Shown in pieces: positions 11,681 through 21,900 of a DNA stretch of 64,000 nt; the first letter of the stretch is position 1; each line of letters starts with the position of its first letter. This DNA comes from Schistosoma haematobium (Eukaryota > Platyhelminthes > Trematoda > Strigeidida > Schistosomatidae): positions 7,198,152 through 7,262,151 of the forward strand of contig NC_067197.1 of NCBI RefSeq assembly GCF_000699445.3, in the 5' to 3' direction. A program made the translations under genes and the position numbers. The notes below the pieces were generated by a model that searched no databases, was not told the DNA's origin, and saw only the letters and a list, made by a program, of their open reading frames with translations.

Positions 11681-11782
11681 TGAAGTATTTACTGTATGAG
11701 TTTCAGTTTCATAAAATCCTCTGTAATTTCGTATTCAAATACATTCAATTGTCCACACTTGTTTTCTCGTTCACTACACTAG

Positions 11783-11785
11783 CAC

Positions 11786-11814
<29 letters not shown>
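11783..11814. repeat. (CTA)n microsatellite
   Basis: CTA trinucleotide run; the leucine-rich ORF is its translation. Confidence 0.8.
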
Positions 11815-11818
<4 letters not shown>

Positions 11819-12234
11819 AATTGCTAAAGTTATTGTTTTAGATGTGTTTTAATTAATTAAATATAACTGTCAAACACATGTGCTTTCATAAAATATTTAC
11901 AACTGAACACAAATTTAATGAGTGGATTTCGTCTCTTCTTCTGATTCATCTGCACTTGGGGAAACCAAAGGTAACTACTATAGAATACAAACGTCAAAAT
12001 ATATTTGACACTGAAAATGGATATCATGAGTGGTAAAGCTGATAGAAAACATTTACAGATGATTACAGATTAGCAGGTGATCATTTTAAAAGTGTTTCGT
12101 ATATATATTTTTTGAATATTCACGAGTGAAATACCTTTAAAACAGAGATTTCATCACGATTCTTCTGTACCTTTTTCCGAAATTTTTTTTTACCATAATC
12201 AAACATATGGTGTTGAATAAAGTAAGACTGTTAT

Positions 12235-12800
12235 TGTGCTGTCTTTATTATTCATCATTACACATGAAATCCTTTAACTATGAAAAAACACTTGACAGAG
12301 TAGATAGAAGAACCTTATAGAAACGTCTTCGACTTGATGATATACCTGAGAAGAACAGCTTGCATGTAGCTAGACGATTTGGACTTAGCAGATCACCTAG
12401 CTCTTCTATCGTATACACATCAACAAATGCAGGTGAAGACAACTAGTGTAGCGGCAGCGTCTGTATCAGAAGGCTTCAACATATACAACGGAAAAAGTAA
12501 AATCCTCAAATACACACAGAGAGGCCCAAACAAATCACACTTGATGAGGAAGCTCTGTAAGAGGTGGGAACTTTCATATATCTGTGTAGCACCATTAATA
12601 AATAAAGGGATCTGGTGCAGATGTGAAGGCATGGATTGAAAAAACAAACGACACCATTTCTACAACTGCAAAACATCTGGGATTCAAAGCAACTGTCTTT
12701 AGATACTAATAAAGTCTTAATCTTCAATACAAACATCAAGACAGTTCTACTATACGGAGCTGAAACTTGGGAAACTACAGCGTATTTATAAGCAGCTGTC
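12235..12800 (+). pseudogene. RTE-like LINE reverse transcriptase relic (SR3/Perere-3-like)
   Basis: Broken plus-strand frames carry RT landmarks in order. YEKTLDRVDRRTL is the RT block A region. A degraded catalytic block follows, with ADHLALLSYTHQQMQ in place of the YADDLALL-type motif. Then come GKSKILKY and KTVLLYGAETW. The YADD aspartates are damaged, several internal segments are lost and frames shift. Same family as 8690-9200. Confidence 0.7.
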
Positions 12801-12877
12801 AACACAAAATACTCCATATCGGTTGACTAAACATCATCCTCATCTAGCATACATTGACTCATGAATTCAACTACTGG

Positions 12878-13391
12878 TCCCCGAATGCCCTGGTACTGCC
12901 GAGAGTGGAAAGATTCAGCCCTCCCTCTCGAAATGCTCTCAAATGGCCACAAGTATACAGCCACTGTCAAGGAACTCCTACTCACTGCCTTCTCGCACCA
13001 GGGGTGTTGTTTACGAAATTGAGAGGACGAAAAGCGAATGTCCGGTGCTTTAACCTGTGTGGTGGATACGGAGGGTTCACCCAGAGGAGTTGGAAAACCC
13101 TGATTCCCAACCGATGGTGCACTTGAGCTCCAGTATTTTGAGTGAACAAATGGCGTACGAACCAATTATTGGTCACCGGCAACTATGGGACTGAACCTCG
13201 TGACGTCACTCTACTGCCTTGTGGGTTAGACCTTTAGGTCCAATGCTCTGGATGTGGCTCCATAAGAAAACCACCTGCTTCGATCTGGGCACCCGAGTAC
13301 TATTACAGCCCACACACAAATCAAGTGATTTGTGTGGCGCATATCTATTCGATGCCTCTTTATACCAATAATTATATGTTCAAATAAATAT
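12878..13391 (+). repeat. Repeat C, full copy 1
   Basis: About 510 bp, starting CCCCGAATGCCCTGGTAC and ending with an AATAAA-rich tail. The same repeat is seen at 19048-19514 (minus), 27336-27997 (minus) and 34211-34666 (plus), with 3' ends at 24500, 42120 and 42236. GC-rich without a shared ORF; short frames in it are not conserved between copies. The A-rich 3' end and variable length suggest retroposition. Family unassigned. Confidence 0.7.
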
Positions 13392-14560
13392 TATAATAAT
13401 AATAAAAATGATAATTCACGTTAGAACTAGAAAAAGTACTTCACAAAACTATTTCATTTTTTTTTCTAAAAATTATCTCTATACCAAATAACTCTCCAAG
13501 TATCCAGAAATAAACTTTTAATCAAATTCTAATTTAGTTTTTTTCATTCTTACAGGAAATGTAACTTGTCTTCATTATCACTTGTGTGTATAGTTCGATC
13601 ATATATAGATATCTTATTGTTCCTCCGCTTACAACAAGTCACACTTCAAATGTACACGTTTATAATATACAAGAAAGTTCGAAAATGAAACAACTTGACA
13701 ATCAGTCAGTCAATCAATCAGTAAATGAATAATGAAACAAGATATTAAACATTAAATATGAGAACGATATAAATAAACAAACAAACAGAACGAAAATAAA
13801 TAAAGAATCATGCAAACAATTAAATCTAAATACATATGTCTATATACATACTTTTATATAGATATATACAGAGAAATAAAGAAATTACATGAATTCCTAT
13901 CTATCTTTCTACATTGTCAATAGTGTAATTGTTTTCTCCCTATTCTAATTCGAATAGAAAAACAAGATTTCCTGTTCTCATAAAATTTATTGTTCGTTTT
14001 CTTTTTTTTTTCCTCCGTATTGTATCATTATTATTAGATTCAAACACTTGAATCTTTAGTTAACTTCAACTACCTACATTGTTATTTGTATTAAACCATA
14101 AAACATAGAGAGGGAGAGAGAGGGGGAGGGATAGAGGGAGATAGTACGAAAAGAGACATACAAATAGTTTGTATTTAGTCTGACGGAAATGGGTGTATAT
14201 AATATCGTTTTCCTCTCTCATATTATAGGAGAAAAAAAACAAAAAAAAATTTCGTACCTATCATAAAATGTCTCTCTCTCGCCTTATTTACTTGTCTCTC
14301 TGTGTCTAACCTCCATATATTTATATCCTTTTTTGCCCTGCTGAATATATCTATGTGATTTTTCAATGTTCACCGGATTTTCGTGCTGAAATAAACGAAC
14401 TTCATTATATGTATGTAGGAGATAGAAAAGAATATGTAAAGTATAAAATATAGAAAACAATGGTCTTTTGATGAATGAATTTTTAACCAACAATAAACAG
14501 ATACATACATTCATTAAAGATATGTTGTTATTTAACTTCAGATTATATATATATATATTT
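13392..14560. other. Intergenic with simple repeats, no gene seen
   Basis: Includes purine-rich (GAGGG/GA)n at about 14106-14140 and TCTC-rich tracts near 14270-14310. Nothing coding was recognised. Confidence 0.45.
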
Positions 14561-14591
14561 GGTTTTACAAATTTTTCAATAGAATTCCTTT

Positions 14592-14825
14592 ATTTTGATG
14601 GAGTTTTGTTCTCTGAGATGGATGGTTTGGTCGTGGAGCTTTCATCGTTCTTCTGAACGACATCACCAGCACAAGTGTTCGAATTTCGCCAAGCTGTGAA
14701 ACGCATATGGAGAAATTCAAACACTTCACTTCTATCTGAAGTTTGTGCTGATGATATCGTTCAGAGGAACGATGAAAGCTCCACGACCAAACCATCCAGC
14801 TCAGAGAACAAAACTCCATCAAAAT
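14592..14825. repeat. Fold-back repeat with 85 bp inverted arms
   Basis: Arms at 14592-14676 and 14740-14825 are inverted copies with few differences, around a loop of about 63 bp. Single arms occur at 11583-11680 and 18111-18155. The right arm carries a hammerhead-like ribozyme. Terminal repeats with a ribozyme of very short stem III resemble Penelope-like retroelements, but no Penelope coding sequence is nearby, so the assignment is inference. Confidence 0.7.
14743..14786 (+). ncRNA. Hammerhead-like ribozyme with palindromic mini stem III
   Basis: CTGATGA (14748-14754), one unpaired T (14755), a 7-bp stem II (ATCGTTC 14756-14762 with GAACGAT 14767-14773) and an AGAG loop. Then GAAA (14774-14777), self-complementary AGCT (14777-14780) as a possible dimeric stem III, and C14781 as cleavage base. 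Stem I pairs TTGTG (14743-14747) with CACGA (14782-14786). The bulged T next to A9 is unusual. Activity would probably need a dimer. Confidence 0.55.
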
Positions 14826-14929
14826 CATCCACCTGAGCTATAAATCTTCTCCAATATATCAGAATCCCTTTATAATTGAACCTTCATTTTAGTTTTCTGA
14901 ATGAGAAATCTAATTGAGAACCAAGATGA

Positions 14930-15135
14930 ATTCACTCGGTGTTGTTTTACTTGTATCTTCCCATTGTTATTTAGGACTGCAACTGATCAGTCTCATGTTA
15001 GCATATGTGCATCTTGTGCGATATATATAGCCTTAAGTCACAAGTTTTTTTTAAGCAAAGACGGATAGTGGCTAGCAATGGAATCTAGGACACGCGTTTT
15101 TATCCTATTTGGGACTCGTCAGCTGTTTTCACTTC
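14930..15135 (-). mobile_element. Smα-like SINE, 3' half, minus copy
   Basis: Contains the tail and hammerhead region of the Smα-like family. On the minus strand the core CTGACGA is kept near 15120, but the GAAA block has lost its G, so the ribozyme is probably dead. The tRNA-like head is missing. Confidence 0.65.
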
Positions 15136-15865
15136 ATAGAAGCTCTGGATAAGTGGTGTAGGTCAGTGCCCTCAGGGTTACTTAACAATACCGCGAATTA
15201 TAGAAAATGCTTATGTAGTAACGTTTAGACTTCGACTAAGTATGTCAAGTAATAAATAATCAGAACAAAAGTGAATTACTACGTTTTTACGCAAGTGACA
15301 TTTCCTTATCTTAACTCTAACCAATGTACAAAAGAATATGGTAGTTTGTTCGACACTGTAATGGTGATTTAACGTTGATTAATGTTTCGCTTTAATACTG
15401 TTAGTAAATATTCCTTATCTCCCTCACTCCTTTAATTGTTTTACCTTTTACTAGACATTTTAGCAGTTTAGATTTAAGCAACAGCTTCCAATAACCAAAA
15501 ACATTTCTTTCCAAAGTTTTCAAAACATCGAAGATCATATTTTTGAGAAGAGAATCACTGTGGTATCTTATTGACGGGTTTTTTTTGTTTGTTTTAATGA
15601 TTGAAAACTTGCATATTTTGAAGTCATAGTTGACTTGTCCTGTAATAATTAGATGAAATCTACAAGAGAAGATTTGGTACTTAATTTGTCGTTTTATCTA
15701 ATTGCTGAAGGTTCTGGAAAAAAACTCCCCTCAAATAGGCAAATGAATTTTAATTCCAGTAAAATAAACTGTTTGTTAAAACAATCTAAGAAAATTAATG
15801 TTGAGGATTGGTAAAATACATTTCATACTGCATACCAGATTAGTCATCTTAAAGTCCGTTTTCAA
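15136..15865. other. Intergenic, no gene seen
   Basis: AT-rich with no recognisable feature. Confidence 0.45.
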
Positions 15866-16460
15866 AACGTAGAACCTGTACTTACGTAAACTGGTTCAAG
15901 TTGCCATACCCCATTAGCTTACCGAGATGAAATTGTCAGGCCAATCCCAGAATACTAGAGGTAGTAGTAAGGGTTAAGTATCGAACATACGACTCCGAAA
16001 AAAATATAAATTAGCCAAAACGGTTATGGGGAATTCAAAATTCGGGAGAAAACAAAGGATGGACGCATCTGTAGAATTGCAAATGACTTTAAGCCATATC
16101 ATTCAAAGTCCCTAACCATTGGTTACGAAATTCATGAGGCAAACAACCAGGTATTTTGAGCCTATTAAAATGGCTAAGTCCACTTGTCAATGACTTTATG
16201 AACTGATGTCACTTTTGGCTTGGCCGCCCTTAGCATTCTTCCAGCCCACTCTTGCACCACATAACATCGTCCTTTGAGGTAGGTATTGGTTGGGCATACG
16301 TAATATATGTCCCTACCATCTCGGCTGATGAAGATTTACTGCATCAATCGACTTCCGATCTTTACTCTATTCCTAGCCCAGACATTATTTACTCTGTGGT
16401 TCGGAAATACACGAGCGATGTTCCTTAGACACGTACGAAAATGTTCATAGTAATAGAATT
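15866..16460 (-). pseudogene. RTE/SR2-like LINE 3' fragment
   Basis: On the minus strand the coding end of a LINE polyprotein is recognisable in broken frames: an RHVLRMPN-like stretch, then GWKKARGGQTKTWH and SLTSELSHVGWCR-type segments as seen more clearly at 25311-25514. Many stops. Other copies: 19640-20245, 24985-25640, 28850-29170, 35895-36480, 38430-39135, 40885-41400. Confidence 0.6.
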
Positions 16461-17390
16461 GAATAATTGTCAAAGCTCAAGAAAATACCAACCCTCGGCA
16501 TTTAAATTTCAATATGTTTGCTATTATTAACTAATGAGTACTCTACATAGGGTCCACACTTAAGGCGCGACAACTAACGATACTGCTCAGTTGTTCGAAC
16601 TCAAGTAACAAGATTACTATCTGTGACTGTTAAGTGTGTTAACTAACTAGTTAGTGTTCCATATAGCAATAAACACAACTTTGTTGTATCGAGGTGCGGT
16701 TCCAACTGTCAAACAGAAAACTTCCTTCTACTGAATTTAAATCAGTCATTAGTTATGTTGTTGTTGAACATGATATTCAACTATGGTCACTTCTCTCCAT
16801 CCGAATTTTCATTCATAATTATCCAGATAAACTGGTTCTACGGGAAATCGGATAATAAATTTGTGCACAGCCCAGTCTTAGACAATTCATTAAGTCGCCC
16901 TTGGTCTTCATGTTCAGTAGTAATAAGTTCAATACCCTATCTCACCATGACTTCGACCTCTTGAATTTAGCTGTTTCTGATTCTTATTTTTGTCAAGTGG
17001 ATAATTATTTTGGGCATCTCTTTCTAGTACGTTATTTTTTCCCATTACATTTCGAATGTTCCGTGACTTCGGTAGCAGTCGATGTCTATTTGAGCTGTGT
17101 ATATAGCTGCAGACCATTCGGTTTGGGTCTTCGCGATTTTCGTTACTAGTGGTTGGAGAATTTGGATGATATAGATCAAAATCGGTCATAATGGGGTACG
17201 TGAATTTACTCTTATTTTTCCCTTTGAGCATGAGTTTTAAAACTATGATTCTTTGTATTCTCTAAACTCAGTGTTTCTTCTCTAATCACAATATCATTAG
17301 GTAATCTTTTTCATGATCATTCAAACTGTTTCTTCTACTACTCTACGACTTATGTTTGATAATCTATCTCATTTTGCTAATACGCTATGA
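16461..17390. other. Intergenic, no gene recognised
   Basis: A segment around 16540-16740 contains AATAAA and a GC-richer patch and could be an old LTR, but no matching copy exists in the window. Confidence 0.35.
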
Positions 17391-17394
17391 CCAC

Positions 17395-17805
17395 AACCAC
17401 AACCCTATACTGATAATTACCATGTGCTCACTAGTGACTAGCTTAATGAGGGAATTCTCGGAGTCCTAGTGAGAAGCAGTGACCAGTGGAGCTAATCCGT
17501 GTCGGGTAAAGACAGGTATCTACTTCAGTAAAATGGAAGATGGTCGCGCAATCTCGTGGATTGGTTGAGGTTAGACATTAACACCATTAGATGCTGGCTC
17601 AATGCTCTAGTAGGTTAAGCGTTCGCGTGCGAGACCGAAGGCCCTGCGTTCGTATCCCGCGAAGTGGGATCGTGGGTGCGCACTGCTAAGTCCCACAATA
17701 GAAAGAAACGGCTGTCCATTGCTTCCAGGTTTTTAATGGTGGTCTAACATCAATCGGTTGACGATATCAATCAAAAACTTAATAGACTCAACAACCCTAT
17801 GCGGA
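17395..17805 (+). mobile_element. SINE-B, one unit plus repeated tail end
   Basis: Order: tail end (CCCTAT near 17403), spacer shared with 572-715, tRNA-like head (17590, B-box remnant GCGTTCGTATCCC), decayed hammerhead (17690-17730, missing the CTGAGGA core), tail, and tail end again (CCCTAT at 17795). The two tail ends are 392 bp apart, giving the unit length. Confidence 0.7.
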
Positions 17806-18110
17806 TATTTGCTATTTTATTATAGATTACTATGCGTAAAAATAATTCTTAAATATGATTCTATAGCTTTAGTAAATGATATCATCGAAAAGCAATTTTT
17901 TCCGCCAAACTGTTTTTTATTTAATGAATGATGCGGTGGGCTTATTTCTAATTCAACTCGTTAAGTATCTAGAAAACACTAATACAAAACAAGAACACGG
18001 ATTAGTAGACTATGTCAATTAATTGTCTTGCAAGTGAATGAAAACTATACTAGCCACACAATAGTAAATACACATATTACTCCTTTTTTACAATTGATAG
18101 ATTAGTAAAC

Positions 18111-18155
18111 ACGACCAGACCATCCAGATCAGAGAACAAAACTCCATCAAAATTA
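18111..18155 (+). repeat. Fold-back repeat fragment
   Basis: Matches the distal part of the arms at 14592-14825, with CCATCCAG and AGAGAACAAAACTCCATC. Confidence 0.6.
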
Positions 18156-18164
18156 GTAGACACT

Positions 18165-18510
18165 GTCATATTGATAATTCTAACGATTAAGTCGTAATGT
18201 GGCCACTAGTCAAAGGAACTCGACATCGCATGTACCATGTTGAGATGTGAAGTGGTGGTTGAAGGTGATCGACAAGAAACCCTGGACTTGGGTCCCGATC
18301 AGCTCTAAGAAGGACTTGACATACATGACATCTATCATTATCTAGTGATCAAACAACTATAAATACATCTCAGTCCTACAGAATGTCAGTTGCGGCCTAA
18401 ATAGACCAGTGGTAACGTGTGACACTGTGAAGCTAGATGATACGAGATAGAATCCGTCAGATAGCATAGGTTCTTTTAAGGTTACAAGTACACCTTGTTA
18501 ACGAGTGATG
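18165..18510. repeat. Third SINE-like family (SINE-C), broken inverted copy
   Basis: The left part (18245-18300) includes GAAACCCTGGACTTGGGTCCC, which looks like the post-GAAA side of a hammerhead read on the minus strand. The right part runs on the plus strand and stops within a core-like TTAACGAGTG near 18503. A relic with a matching GTCGACATGAAACCCTG segment is at 32585-32720. Family assignment is weak. Confidence 0.35.
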
Positions 18511-18760
18511 AAAAAAAAGTACAAAACCTAGGTTCACAGTTTCCAATGAACTACTCTCCAACTACCAAACACCAGAACACTTTCTTAATGTAAGAAAAAC
18601 AAATGTAAATGCCTGTATTATTCAAACGTAAATAAATAATCACAATAATAACAAATCAACATATAATCAGAGAATAACTCGAAGTTATTAAAGGAACCGA
18701 AAATAAAAAAATAAAGTAGACAGAGAGAGAGAAAATAAACTTGAAAATACAAACACCTTT

Positions 18761-18900
18761 TCATGGTTTATAATTATGTTGAATTTTTTCCAAAAGTTTC
18801 GATTTCCATAATTCTTCTGGTATTTGTGTAGCCCATGTAGGATATTGAGAGATGGGTAAATGAAAATTAGACATGTACATTTTAATTTTATCAGCTTCGT
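18761..18900 (-). CDS. MEA1: MEA1-like exon 4 (conserved C-terminus)
   Basis: 140 bp entering in phase 1 after TTTTCTAG and ending with TGA at 18763-18761. Encodes the DEADKIKMYMSNFHLP segment and the paired-tryptophan motif, ending LLEKIQHNYKP. It is the most conserved-looking part of the protein. Confidence 0.75.
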
Positions 18901-21900
18901 CTAGAAAATAGTTTTTTTAAAAAAAAACAAAAAAAAGAAAGAAAGAGAGAACAACTTATATTACAAATGAAATATACCGTAGGTAGGAAATAATATTACC
19001 AATGTGGAACATATTGATACAAGGAAGGAATATAAGTATATACTTTTTTATTATTTTAACACATAGATATTGGTCCAAGGAGGCACCAAATACGTATGCG
19101 TCACACAAATTTCATTCGATATGTGTGAGGGCTGTGATACTGCCTGGGTGCCCAAACCGAAGCAGGTGGTTTTCTCAGGGGACCACACCCTGAGCCTGCG
19201 ACGTGAAGGTCTAATCCACAGGGCAGTGGAGCATCGTAAGGAGATGCAGTCCCATGGAAGCCGGTGACCAACAATTGGTTCATGCGCCATTTGTTCCCGC
19301 AGCATACTGGAGCCCATGTGCACCATTGGTTTGGGATCCGGTTAAATCGCCGGACATTCGCTTTTCGTCCTCTCATTTTCATAAACACCCCCGCCACGAG
19401 AAGGCAGTGAGTAGGACTTCCCTGGCAGAGGCTATATACGCATGGCCATGTGAGAACATTTCGAGAGGGAGAGCGAACTCTCCCCACTCTCGGCCGTACC
19501 AGGGCATTTGGGTGACAGTATATACTTACGTCTTTTAAAAATAAAAACAATAAAAAAAGGTTTTGATGATAATATATTTACTATTAGAATATAGTAAAAA
19601 TTAATAAGGATAGTAGTGTTTTGTGACTTTGTCTATATTACACGATATCATAAACTTGAGAGTTATATCCTCAGAAAACGTAACTCGAAGCGATAGTATA
19701 CTTATGTCACCTATGGTGAAGGCGAGATATCCGTCTATGAATCAAAAGACGAGTATAGTGCGCAGCAGTTCGTTCTGTTCTACTGTATGGCTGAGAAACG
19801 TGGTCATTATGGATAGAGGATACTCGTAAGTTACTAGTATTTGGTCACAGATGTATTAGAAATATTGCCCGCATCTGCTGGAATAATCGAGTAAGAAATA
19901 GTGAAGTTAGACGCAGGGTATTAGGGAATGGTGGTAAATCAATTGATGAGGTTGTGAATCTCTATCGACAACGATGGTTGGATCACATACTAAGCATTCC
20001 CAACCACTGATTACCATAGCGCGCAATGCTAATTAGTGCCGGAGACGGATGGAAGAAAGTTAGGGGAGGCCAAACTAAAACGTGGCATTAGTCCATAAAG
20101 TCACGAACTTCTGGTCTGAGCCATGTTGGTAGATGCACACTACTTGGTATGGGGTCTGTGCTACTATCTTAACCAATAGTTAGAGACTCTGGGTGACATG
20201 GCCCAGGACCGATCACAATGGCGTAGGTGTATATACACTCTTTATCTTCCTTTAAACAGTGAGGTTAAAAATTATTTTATTTAATGACAAAACAGTTGTT
20301 AGTTTATAAGACCAGTATGTGTAAGTAGTAACTAATAAATAGGATTGTATAGCTCTAGTAGACGACATTGTGAAAAAGAAACTTTTTCACTTGAAAACCG
20401 TTATTCTTTTTGATGACCCAATGGGTTTCTTTCATTATTTACGGATTGATTAGGACTCGGACAGAGTTAAAGAATTCAGTGGGTTTCTGTGATACTCTGT
20501 CAAACTTGTAATAGTGAATTCGAGAATAAACTTTCGGAAAGGCTGTGTGAACGTCTGAAAACGTTCTGAAAAACTCTGCGTTGAAATTATATTTATTACA
20601 AGAATCACTAGAGATTACTTAAAAAAACTTGGTTCCAAGTTGAGTGTACACAAACTCGTACTTGATAAATGACTTAACATTATTTTATTAAAAATGAAAA
20701 ACAAAATCAGTTGTAGAGGTTATTTATAATACAAAAAAGATTAGGAGTGGAACATCAATATTGAATTGTCTTATATAATCGTAGTTCGACCAGTAAAGGA
20801 AATAGCGATTTAATTACCAAAGAAATATAAATGTCAGAGTTGATACGATGAGTCACTAAGAAAATTATTCACTCAGATAAAAGTAGCTTAGGAATGATAT
20901 AAGCTTCCCGTAAATTTGGTTATGTATCGTAACTCACAGCGATCATCTCGAACAGACTTTAAAATTGAACCAATAAATAAAAACAAACAAGTAATCTAAG
21001 TGTAACTCTATAGCAGGTTCTATTCGTGACAGGTTGAGATCCGTTGGAGTTGCTCCACTTGTGATTGACTTCAAGACGTTCCTGAAGCTATTGTGAGAAT
21101 TTGAGACCAGCGGAGGTCAGGCATGTGAGGACTAAAACAATTATCACCAATAACACTGAATAAACGTTGCGATATATCACACGCTGACTGAAGCTGGAAA
21201 TGTACCATTGGACATTAACTGAATGATTCTAATAGCTAAGTATTTATCATGAGACACAAAGGTTTTGAGTTCTATCCCTGGTGTGGTCGTGAGTGCTCAC
21301 AGTTAAAGAGTTTCATAATGAAACAAAGCAGCAGTTTATTGTTTTCTAAGTTTTCAATGGTACCGCCCACCATTGAGACCACCCGATGACGAATACAGCC
21401 CATTAATTGTCGACTGCTTAAGGTGAAGTCACTTTCAAGAACGAATAAACAATATCATTTGAAGGTATCACGAAAAATATAAAAACCACTGGAAAATTAG
21501 CTCTATCATTCTGATTTACGTATTTAACAACAATACAAATTCAAATCTTAATTTCAACACCGCCTATAATCATCAGTATGAAACTGTTGTACAAGTATCA
21601 AACTAATAATGACACAATTATCTTAGAAGTATGTTCTGATTTTCAATGATTCTCTACATTTGATACCAGTTCATGATAAAAATAATGATAATGATTTAAT
21701 AAAACATGATTCGTAAAAACCTAAATTACTGACAAGATATAAGTACTACATGAAAAATTCCATTACATAGTTGTAGAAATATTAGGAATAACAGGAAAAT
21801 ATGGTACGTTCAACAGTTATCCATAAATCAAAACATTAATTATTCCTTATATAAAAATAAAACTTTATTAATCTCAATAATATAAGTCGGTAAAAAAAGG

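Noticed and set aside
19101..19550. 149-codon minus-strand ORF
   Set aside because: Lies wholly within repeat C and is not conserved as a frame in the other copies at 12878, 27336 and 34211.
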